Source of the DNA: an uncultured Thermoleophilia bacterium
GTDB taxonomy: Bacteria; Actinomycetota; Thermoleophilia; Gaiellales; F1-60-MAGs149
Direction: 5' to 3'
NCBI GenBank assembly: GCA_902806305.1
Contig: CADCWC010000204.1
Span: forward strand, 1 to 7,158
DNA length: 7,158 nucleotides
The position numbers and the translations under genes are program-made. This document shows positions 1 through 4,933 of this stretch, piece by piece. Numbering within the stretch: the first letter of the stretch is position 1; every line of letters starts with the position of its first letter. The notes beneath the pieces were generated by a model that worked only from the letters and a program-made list of their open reading frames with translations, did not search any database and was not told where the DNA came from.

Positions 1-6
1 CCGCCC

Positions 7-852
7 ATGCCTGAGGACACCGCCACGAATCCCCTGCGCGTGCTCTGGGAGGCGGGACACGACGCGGTGGGCACGTGGTGCGGCCTCCCGACGGTCGCCG
101 CCGCGGAGGTCCTCGCCCGGTCGGGGTTCGAGTGGGTCTGCGTGGACTGGCAGCACGGGCTGTTCGGGGCCGAGAGCCTGGCGCCGCTCGTCACGGCCGT
201 CTCGTCCGGCGGCGCGGCGCCGGTCGTCCGCGTGCCGCTGAACGAACCGTGGATGATCCAGAAGGCGCTCGACCTGGGCGCGTTCGGGGTGATGGTGCCG
301 CTCGTCGACGACCGAGCCGATGCGGAGCGGGCGGTGGCCGCCTGCCGGTATCCGCCCGTGGGCGTGCGCAGCTACGGGCCTGTCCAGGCCTCGCCGCTCG
401 TCGGCGTCGAGCCGGAGGCGGCGAACCGCGAGGTCGTCTGCATGGTGCAGATCGAGACGCGTCAGGCGCTCGACCGGGTCGCCGAGATCGCCGCCACCCC
501 CGGCGTCGACGCGCTGTTCGTCGGACCGGCCGATCTCGCCCTCTCGCTCGGCGTGCCGCTGGGGTCGCCCGAGGTCGATGCGAGGCTCGGCGCGGTGCTC
601 GACGCGGCCCGCGAGGCCGGGATCCCGGTCGGCCGCCACCTCGACACGCCCGCCCAGGCGCGGGCCGCCTTCGAGGCCGGGTTCGCCTTCGTGGCGCTCG
701 GGTCCGATCTCGAGTTCCTCGCCGCGGCCGCCGTGGAGACGGCCACGGCCTCCCGTCGCCGGCCCGCGTCCGCGCGTCCCTCCGGCGATGCGGCCGCGGC
801 TCGGATCCTCGTCTCGGCCGCGCCGCCCGACGTCGCCGCGGAGGCGCCGTGA
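7..852 (+). CDS. HpcH/HpaI-family class II aldolase
   Basis: A 281-residue protein of the HpcH/HpaI (citrate lyase beta-like) family. These are metal-dependent cytoplasmic aldolases that reversibly cleave 4-hydroxy-2-keto acids or 2-keto-3-deoxy sugar acids to pyruvate and an aldehyde. The family's key residues are present and keep their spacing from E. coli HpaI: catalytic His50 in DWQHG, Arg75 in VRVP, and metal ligands Glu150 (VQIET) and Asp176 (FVGPADLALSLG). The (beta/alpha)8 core ends near residue 248. About 30 Ala/Arg/Pro-rich residues follow that family members usually lack. The ATG at base 7 puts eight residues before the conserved NPLRVLWEAG segment and looks right, but only six bases lie upstream, so an earlier start or a promoter cannot be judged. 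The Ldh-family gene follows after 33 bases, suggesting co-transcription. The family is very likely; the substrate (homoprotocatechuate-type, rhamnonate-type or other) is not determined. Confidence 0.9.
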   Translation: MPEDTATNPLRVLWEAGHDAVGTWCGLPTVAAAEVLARSGFEWVCVDWQHGLFGAESLAPLVTAVSSGGAAPVVRVPLNEPWMIQKALDLGAFGVMVPLVDDRADAERAVAACRYPPVGVRSYGPVQASPLVGVEPEAANREVVCMVQIETRQALDRVAEIAATPGVDALFVGPADLALSLGVPLGSPEVDARLGAVLDAAREAGIPVGRHLDTPAQARAAFEAGFAFVALGSDLEFLAAAAVETATASRRRPASARPSGDAAAARILVSAAPPDVAAEAP

Positions 853-885
853 CGCCGGCCGAGACGCCGACGGGGACGCCTGTCC

Positions 886-1950
886 GTGGCTGAGCGCCGG
901 GTGGCGCCCGCGGCCCTCGAGGCCTACACCGCCGCGATCCTCGTCGGGCTGGGCGCCCGGGCCGCCGACGCGTCGCGCGTCGCGACCGCGCTCGTCGACG
1001 CCGATCGCGTGGGACACCGCTCGCACGGCGTCCGGCAGCTGCCGTACTACGCCGGCCAGATCGCCCGGGGCGAGATCGTCCTCGACGCCGAGCCGGAGAT
1101 CGTCAGTGACCAGGGTCGCTTCGTCGTCGTGGACGGACGTCGCGGCTTCGGCCACGTCGTCGCCGACGTGACGGCCCGCCTGGCCGCCGACCGCGCGGCC
1201 GAGCACCGCGTGGCCGTGGTCGCCGTGCGCAACGCCAATCACGTCGGGCGGCTCGGCGAGTACACGGAGCTCGCGGCCGGACGCGGGCAGATCGCCCTGC
1301 TCCTGGCGAACTTCCAGGGCTCGAGCCAGCAGCTTGCCCCGTTCGGGGGCATCGACCGCCGCCTGACGAACAACCCCGTCTCGGTCGCGGTGCCGGGACC
1401 GGACCACCCGATCGCGCTCGACATGGCGCTGAGCGTCGTGGCCGAGAGCCGCATCTTCCACGCGGCCGAGCGCGGCGAGCCGGTCCCCGAGGGGTGGATC
1501 CTCGACGGCGACGGCCACCCGACCACCCGGCCCGAGGACTATCTGGCCGGCGGCACGCTCGTCCCCGTCGGCGGGGCGACGGGCGGCTACAAGGGATACG
1601 GGCTGATCGTCGTCGTGGAGCTCATCGTGGCGATGCTGAGCGGCGGGGGACTCTGCGGCCCTGGCGACGCGCCGTTCTCGAACGCCTACGTCCTCGTCTG
1701 CATCGACCCGGGACCGGAGCACCTCCGGCAGGCGGAGGTGGCCGAGTTCGTGGCCTGGGTGAAGAGCTCGCGGCTCGCCCCCGGCTCGAGCGAGATCGTG
1801 CTGCCGGGGGAGCTCGAGGCTCGCCGGCGCACGGCGGCGGCGGACGCGGTCACCCTCGACGAGGTCACGGTCGAGGCGCTCGCGGACCTCGCGCGGTCGG
1901 CGGGCGTCGAGCCCGCCGCGTTCGACGGATCCGAGCGCCTCGGATCCTGA
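886..1950 (+). CDS. Ldh_2 family oxidoreductase (malate/L-lactate dehydrogenase-like)
   Basis: A 354-residue cytoplasmic NAD(P)-dependent dehydrogenase of the Ldh_2/MDH2 superfamily, which is unrelated to classical Rossmann lactate dehydrogenase. Members interconvert 2-hydroxy and 2-keto acids (malate, lactate, ureidoglycolate, 2,3-diketogulonate, sulfolactate). Recognisable signatures are the N-terminal RSHGVRQ with His47, NANHVG with His119, LTNNPVSVAVP around 160-170, the LDMALS segment near 178-183, PEGWILDGDGHPTT near 201-214, and the glycine-rich GGYKGYGL at 233-240. Length is typical. The start is GTG at 886. A weak purine run (GGGGA, 872-876) lies nine bases upstream, and the conserved N-terminus begins soon after. 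It sits 33 bases behind the aldolase, so the two may act on successive 2-keto-acid intermediates (inference). The last codons form a 9-bp hairpin, and the stop faces the convergent SCP2-like gene 12 bases away. Family assignment is strong; the substrate is unknown. Confidence 0.9.
   Translation: MAERRVAPAALEAYTAAILVGLGARAADASRVATALVDADRVGHRSHGVRQLPYYAGQIARGEIVLDAEPEIVSDQGRFVVVDGRRGFGHVVADVTARLAADRAAEHRVAVVAVRNANHVGRLGEYTELAAGRGQIALLLANFQGSSQQLAPFGGIDRRLTNNPVSVAVPGPDHPIALDMALSVVAESRIFHAAERGEPVPEGWILDGDGHPTTRPEDYLAGGTLVPVGGATGGYKGYGLIVVVELIVAMLSGGGLCGPGDAPFSNAYVLVCIDPGPEHLRQAEVAEFVAWVKSSRLAPGSSEIVLPGELEARRRTAAADAVTLDEVTVEALADLARSAGVEPAAFDGSERLGS
1927..1947. terminator. 9-bp perfect hairpin at convergent gene ends
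   Basis: GGATCCGAG (1927-1935) and CTCGGATCC (1939-1947) are exact inverted repeats around a 3-base CGC loop. The hairpin lies in the last codons of the Ldh-family gene, just before its stop and 16 bases beyond the stop of the opposing SCP2-like gene. A second, shorter inverted repeat, CCTGAC (1946-1951) with GTCAGG (1962-1967), overlaps its edge and spans both stop codons. Neither is followed by a T-run, so this is not a textbook intrinsic terminator. Because a hairpin works in both orientations, it could end or protect both convergent transcripts. The hairpin is seen directly; its function is inferred. Confidence 0.45.
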
Positions 1951-1962
1951 CCTCGGCCGGCG

Positions 1963-2499
1963 TCAGGCCGACGCGGCGGCCGTCCCCTTCGGGCGTTGCC
2001 ACGGGCGGCGCACGCCGAACACGGGGGCGGGCGGCACCGCGCTCCGCCAGATCTCGGCGGTGACGGGCGGCGGCGTCGCCAGGAGGTCGTCGCGCCCGCG
2101 CTCGCGGAGGCTCGCGGCGTAGTGCGGCTGGATCCGTCCGGCCACCATGAAGACGGCGGCCAGGGCGGGTGGCGGTCCGACGAGCGCCAGCCGGTCCTCC
2201 TCGGCCAGGCGGCTGAGCTCGATCGGTCCGAGCTGGTCGAGCAGCACCTGGTGCAGGTCGTCGGCCACGAACGCCGCCACGGCTCCCGGTGCGGGGGCCG
2301 GGCCGTCGACGACGACCCGCGCCGCCAGGTCGACGTGGACCGTGACGTCCGGGTCGGAGACGCGGAGCTCGAGGACCGCGGGCGCCTCGAGTGCCGCCGC
2401 CTGCGCGGCGACCGCTGCGCCGTCCGGCGAGGACAGGAAGCGCCGCAGGAACGCGAGCAGCTCCTCGCGGAGGTCGTCGGCGTCGCGGAAGACGCTCAC
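1963..2499 (-). CDS. SCP2-like (sterol-carrier/lipid-binding type) protein coupled to Rieske oxygenase
   Basis: A 178-residue soluble protein with no signal peptide or membrane segment. Residues 1-38 form a charged then Ala-rich helix (LREELLAFLRRFLSS). Residues 40-123 read like an SCP2 domain: a beta strand (AVLELRVSD), a second strand (VTVHVDL), a helix-turn segment (FVADDLHQVLLDQLGPIELSRLAEEDRLALVG) and a last helix (PALAAVFMVAGRIQPHYAASL). SCP2 domains bind lipids, sterols or other hydrophobic ligands. The 50-residue C-terminal tail is Pro/Arg-rich. The GTG start at 2497-2499 overlaps the TGA of the Rieske gene (2496-2498) in the sequence GTGA. This is classic translational coupling, so the two products are expected to be made together. 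A longer in-frame reading upstream is only the shadow of the Rieske gene. The SCP2 assignment rests on the strand/helix pattern and a few positions, not on strong motifs; calling it hypothetical would also be fair. Confidence 0.7.
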   Translation of the reverse strand: MSVFRDADDLREELLAFLRRFLSSPDGAAVAAQAAALEAPAVLELRVSDPDVTVHVDLAARVVVDGPAPAPGAVAAFVADDLHQVLLDQLGPIELSRLAEEDRLALVGPPPALAAVFMVAGRIQPHYAASLRERGRDDLLATPPPVTAEIWRSAVPPAPVFGVRRPWQRPKGTAAASA

Positions 2500-3788
2500 G
2501 ACGACGATCCGCCGCCGTTCGGCGTCCCGTTGCCGCCGGCCCGGAAGGCCGCGGGTCGCCCGTGGCCGTCGGCGTGCCCGTTCCCGTTCGGGGAGCCGGC
2601 TCCGCGGCGGCCGTGCTGCTCCTCCCAGTGCTCCAGGTGCGGCCGCATCTGCGAGGTCAGCAGCTGGTGGAAGTGGTGGAGGCACATCTCCTCGTCGGCG
2701 TTGTAGCGCCCCTGTCGGTACACGGACGACCGCATGCCCTTCTGCGCGTGCTCGCAGATCTCGTAGTCCTCGGTGTTGATCAGGTGGCCGAAGTTCACGA
2801 TGGCGGCCTGGAGGATCTTGTCCTCGAAGCTGCGCGCCTCGGGCAGCCACCACGTGAAGGTCGACTCCGTGACCTCCGGGCTGATCGGTCGCACGCGGAA
2901 CACCATCAGCCCGTCCGGGGTGAAGTTGATCGTCGTCAGGGGGAAGACGAAGTGGAAGTAGTAGCCGACGCGCTCGTCGTCGTCGAGACCGGGCATCGGC
3001 GGCTTCATGCGGCGGAACTCCTGCGCGCCGCCCAGGATGCCCGCAACCCGGGAGCCGGGCCCGCGCGGGTGCGGCTCGGCGCCGTACTGCTGGTTCGAGT
3101 AGCGGCCGAGCGCGTAGGTGTAGATCGACGGATGGAGCCCCTGGGCGAGCCCGGGGTGGATGAAGGGGATGTGGTAGCCCTCCATGTAGTTGTCGACGTA
3201 CATCTTCCAGTTGCACTGGATCTCCCAGCTGCGCCCGCCCGCGAACCGCAGGTCGTCGAGCCGGTAGTTCGCGGCGCGCGGCGTGACGTCGGCGAGCCAC
3301 TCCTCGAGCGGCGGCGCCGTGTCCTCGAGCGTCACCCACACCGTCGGCCCCCAGGTGTCGACCCGGAACTCCGGCAGGCGCATGGCCGCCGGGTCGAAGT
3401 CCGGTGTCCCCTCCATGCCGCGGGCCCGCCGGACGCGTCCGTCGAGCTCGAAGGTCCAGCCGTGGTAGGGGCACTGGAACGCCTTGCGCTGCCCACAGCC
3501 GACGGCCACCGGCCCGGCTCGGTGCAGGCACACGTTCGAGAGCGCGCGCAGCACGCCGTCCTGGCCACGCGACACGAGCACGGTCTCGTTCGCGACCTCG
3601 CAGGTGAAGTACATGCCGGGCTCGGCGACCTGGTCGGCCCGACCGACGTAGACCCAGACCTCGCGGAACAGCGTCCGCTGTTCGAGCTCGAAGAGCTCGG
3701 GAGACGTGTACCAGTCGTTCGGCAACGTCCCCGACCGTCCGACGCCGTTGTCCTCCCAGACCGACACGGGGCCAAGCATGGTCGTCAC
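2496..3788 (-). CDS. Rieske non-haem iron oxygenase, alpha subunit
   Basis: A 430-residue aromatic-ring-hydroxylating/Rieske oxygenase large subunit. The Rieske [2Fe-2S] ligands are Cys87-x-His89 and Cys106-x2-His109 with a 16-residue spacer. The catalytic domain holds the mononuclear iron site: NWKMYVDNYMEGYHIPFIHP provides His206 and His211, with Asp341 (NTEDYEICEHAQKG) the probable third ligand. Glu203 sits in the bridging position, where ring-hydroxylating dioxygenases usually have Asp and carnitine/choline-type monooxygenases have Glu. Residues 397-430 form a Gly/Asn/His/Ser-rich, probably disordered tail. The GTG at 3788 is chosen because AGGAGG lies five bases upstream; the ATG at 3779 is the alternative and would be 14 bases from it. 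Such enzymes use O2 and electrons from a separate reductase or ferredoxin, and none is encoded here. The gene heads a two-gene unit with the SCP2-like protein and is transcribed divergently from the SDR. The family is certain; the substrate is unknown. Confidence 0.93.
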   Translation of the reverse strand: MTTMLGPVSVWEDNGVGRSGTLPNDWYTSPELFELEQRTLFREVWVYVGRADQVAEPGMYFTCEVANETVLVSRGQDGVLRALSNVCLHRAGPVAVGCGQRKAFQCPYHGWTFELDGRVRRARGMEGTPDFDPAAMRLPEFRVDTWGPTVWVTLEDTAPPLEEWLADVTPRAANYRLDDLRFAGGRSWEIQCNWKMYVDNYMEGYHIPFIHPGLAQGLHPSIYTYALGRYSNQQYGAEPHPRGPGSRVAGILGGAQEFRRMKPPMPGLDDDERVGYYFHFVFPLTTINFTPDGLMVFRVRPISPEVTESTFTWWLPEARSFEDKILQAAIVNFGHLINTEDYEICEHAQKGMRSSVYRQGRYNADEEMCLHHFHQLLTSQMRPHLEHWEEQHGRRGAGSPNGNGHADGHGRPAAFRAGGNGTPNGGGSSS

Positions 3789-3793
3789 GCGGT

Positions 3794-3799
3794 CCTCCT
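3794..3799 (-). promoter_or_regulatory. Ribosome binding site of the Rieske gene
   Basis: The minus strand reads AGGAGG here, a perfect core Shine-Dalgarno, followed by ACCGC (five bases) and then GTG. It selects the GTG at 3788 over the ATG three codons downstream, and over starts farther upstream in the same open frame, which crosses the promoter region. Confidence 0.8.
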
Positions 3800-3818
3800 G
3801 ATGGCCGATGGGACGTGG

Positions 3819-3847
3819 ATCGTCCCGCCTGCGATACGTAGAGTCAA
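3819..3847 (-). promoter_or_regulatory. Candidate sigma70-type promoter for the Rieske gene
   Basis: On the minus strand TTGACT (3847-3842) matches the -35 consensus at five of six positions. At 17-base spacing lies GACGAT (3824-3819), a poor -10 with three of six matches. Transcription would start near 3812, giving a leader of about 24 bases that just includes the AGGAGG. The -35 is convincing and the -10 weak, which fits a promoter needing an activator (inference). Confidence 0.45.
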
Positions 3848-3850
3848 GCA

Positions 3851-3878
3851 CGTCCGTCGGCGGATCGCGTAGCGAGCG
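3851..3878. repeat. Imperfect direct repeat, copy 1
   Basis: The segment CGTCCGTCGGCGGATCG followed by CGT and AGCGAGCG recurs at 3913-3938 as CGTACGGCGGCGGATCG, G, AGCGAGCG. Fifteen of 17 bases match in the left block and all eight in the right block, with a 2-base length difference between blocks. Both copies lie between the -35 boxes of the two divergent promoters, as tandem operator sites would. Confidence 0.55.
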
Positions 3879-3898
3879 CGCCTCCCAGGCACGCGATC
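3863..3898. repeat. 8-bp inverted repeat in the divergent intergenic region
   Basis: GATCGCGT (3863-3870) and ACGCGATC (3891-3898) are exact reverse complements separated by 20 bases. The left arm overlaps direct-repeat copy 1. The placement, between two divergent promoters and in non-coding DNA, suggests a dimeric regulator site rather than a terminator, but this is unproven. Confidence 0.45.
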
Positions 3899-3912
3899 GA
3901 GGCTTCGGCTCC

Positions 3913-3938
3913 CGTACGGCGGCGGATCGGAGCGAGCG
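3913..3938. repeat. Imperfect direct repeat, copy 2
   Basis: Second copy of the repeat at 3851-3878, offset by 62 bases in the left block and 60 in the right, close to six helical turns, so both copies would face the same side of the DNA. It ends one base before the -35 box of the SDR promoter (3940), a suitable place for an activator or repressor of that promoter. Confidence 0.55.
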
Positions 3939-3939
3939 A

Positions 3940-3968
3940 TTGACCGTCCCGAGCGGCGCCCGTATCAT
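3940..3968 (+). promoter_or_regulatory. Sigma70-type promoter for the SDR gene
   Basis: TTGACC (3940-3945) and TATCAT (3963-3968) are separated by exactly 17 bases. Each hexamer matches the consensus at five of six positions, striking in such GC-rich DNA. The predicted start near 3975 gives a leader of about 78 bases before the SDR start. It probably drives the SDR and may read through into the Lrp gene. Confidence 0.7.
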
Positions 3969-3984
3969 CCGGCGGCTCCCTGGA

Positions 3985-3999
3985 GGGCCGACCCGGCCC
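3985..3999 (+). other. Small hairpin in the SDR leader
   Basis: GGGCCG (3985-3990) and CGGCCC (3994-3999) form a perfect 6-bp stem with an ACC loop, about ten bases after the predicted transcription start. It is too short and lacks a T-run to be a clear terminator. It may stabilise the transcript or arise by chance in GC-rich DNA. Confidence 0.25.
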
Positions 4000-4040
4000 A
4001 CGGCGACCGTCACGCGCGCTCGCCGCCGCCGGGGTCACAC

Positions 4041-4047
4041 GGGGAGG
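4041..4047 (+). promoter_or_regulatory. Ribosome binding site of the SDR gene
   Basis: GGGGAGG followed by TCGGG (five bases) and ATG at 4053. This strong Shine-Dalgarno fixes the SDR start. Confidence 0.75.
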
Positions 4048-4052
4048 TCGGG

Positions 4053-4874
4053 ATGACGGAGGGTCGTGGCGGCACGCGCGCGGCGCTGGTCGTCGGCGGC
4101 GGGACCGGCATCGGCGCCGCGGTCGCACAGCGCCTGGCCCGCGAGGGCTACGGCGTCGGCCTCGTCGGCCGGCGCCGGGAGCCGCTCGAGGTGACGGCCG
4201 CGCGGCTCCGGGAGGACGGCGCCGAGGTGGTGACCGTGACGGCGGACGCCGGCCGGGCGGAGGACGCGGGGCGAGCGGTGGACGAGACCGTGGCGGCCTT
4301 CGGTGGCCTCGACGTCCTGGTCTACAACGCCGGGATCACGGGATCGGGCTCCGTCCTCACGGAGACGCCGGAGCGGTGGGCCGCCGTGCTCGAGACGAAC
4401 CTGACGGGCGCGTTCCTCGTCACGCGGGCGGCGATGCCGTCGCTGATCGAGCGCCGGGGCGCCCTGGTCACCATCGCCTCCACGTCCGCGTACCACGCGA
4501 GCACGGGGACGGTCGCCTACTGCGCCTCCAAGGCCGGACTGCTGATGCTGACGCGCTGCGTTGCGCTCGACTCCGGGCCGCAGGGCCTCCGGGCGAACTG
4601 CGTGTGTCCGGGCTGGGTTCGGACGCCGATGGCCGACACCTCGATGGACGGGCTCGCGGGCCGGCGCGGCGTCAGCCGCGACGAGGCCTACGCCGTCGCG
4701 AACGCGCCGGTGCCGCTCGGACGACCCGCCACGCCCGAGGAGATCGCCGAGGTGGTCGTCTTCGCGGGCGGCAGCGGCGCGTCGTACCTGACCGGGGCGG
4801 TGATCCCCGTGGACGGCGGCGGCGGCGCGATCGACGTCTCGACCGTCGCCTTCTCGGAGGCGGGCTGGGCCTGA
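4053..4874 (+). CDS. Classical short-chain dehydrogenase/reductase (SDR)
   Basis: A 273-residue NAD(P)-dependent oxidoreductase with a Rossmann fold. The cofactor glycine motif is GGGTGIG at 15-21 (first Thr of the usual TGxxxGIG replaced by Gly). NAG is at 92-94. The catalytic set is Asn116, Ser143, Tyr156 and Lys160 (YCASK), with the usual 13-residue Ser-Tyr spacing. The substrate-loop entry CPGWVRTPM is at 185-193 and the C-terminal YLTGAVIPVDGG at 245-256, followed by about 17 extra residues. Arg40 and Arg41 after the second strand favour NADP(H), though this is only a hint. The family oxidises or reduces alcohols, keto groups or diols, and similar proteins are often labelled 3-oxoacyl-ACP reductase or glucose dehydrogenase without evidence. 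Its position opposite a Rieske oxygenase suggests it processes an oxygenation product (inference). The Lrp-type gene follows 59 bases downstream. Confidence 0.92.
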   Translation: MTEGRGGTRAALVVGGGTGIGAAVAQRLAREGYGVGLVGRRREPLEVTAARLREDGAEVVTVTADAGRAEDAGRAVDETVAAFGGLDVLVYNAGITGSGSVLTETPERWAAVLETNLTGAFLVTRAAMPSLIERRGALVTIASTSAYHASTGTVAYCASKAGLLMLTRCVALDSGPQGLRANCVCPGWVRTPMADTSMDGLAGRRGVSRDEAYAVANAPVPLGRPATPEEIAEVVVFAGGSGASYLTGAVIPVDGGGGAIDVSTVAFSEAGWA

Positions 4875-4880
4875 GGGGCG

Positions 4881-4918
4881 CCGGCGCCGCCGCGCGCGGT
4901 CCGGCGGTCGGGCGCCGG
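4881..4918. repeat. 8-bp inverted repeat between SDR and Lrp genes
   Basis: CCGGCGCC (4881-4888) pairs with GGCGCCGG (4911-4918) across a 22-base loop, and 4877-4888 is itself a 12-base palindrome. It lies just after the SDR stop and just before the -10-like box of the Lrp gene. It could attenuate SDR transcription or be an autoregulatory site, but simple GGCGCC-rich sequence is common by chance at this base composition. Confidence 0.3.
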
Positions 4919-4920
4919 GC

Positions 4921-4926
4921 TATCGT
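4921..4926 (+). promoter_or_regulatory. -10 box of a probable leaderless promoter for the Lrp-type gene
   Basis: TATCGT fits the TAnnnT pattern and ends seven bases before the ATG at 4934, so transcription would begin at or next to the start codon. No Shine-Dalgarno sequence is present upstream of that ATG and no -35 is evident. This arrangement is typical of leaderless genes in high-GC bacteria. Confidence 0.5.
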
Positions 4927-4933
4927 TGCGCTC

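Noticed and set aside
320..1171. A 283-codon plus-strand frame across the aldolase and Ldh genes
   Set aside because: Ser/Arg/Pro-rich out-of-frame translation of two confidently identified genes.
2500..3531. N-terminal extension of the SCP2-like protein through the Rieske gene
   Set aside because: The sequence upstream of GTG 2499 is Arg/Pro/Ala-rich shadow of the Rieske frame, and the GTGA overlap gives a natural start.
2391..3872. A 493-codon plus-strand open frame opposite the Rieske gene
   Set aside because: It is antisense to a clear Rieske oxygenase, has Arg/Val/Gly-biased composition and no recognisable domain. Long shadow frames are expected at this GC content.
3789..4013. N-terminal extension of the Rieske protein to 4013
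   Set aside because: It would cover both divergent promoters and the repeats, lacks resemblance to Rieske N-termini, and the perfect AGGAGG points to GTG 3788.
4376..4933. N-terminal extension of the Lrp-type protein into the SDR gene
   Set aside because: The extra 186 codons are low-complexity shadow of the SDR. The Lrp domain starts normally just after ATG 4934.
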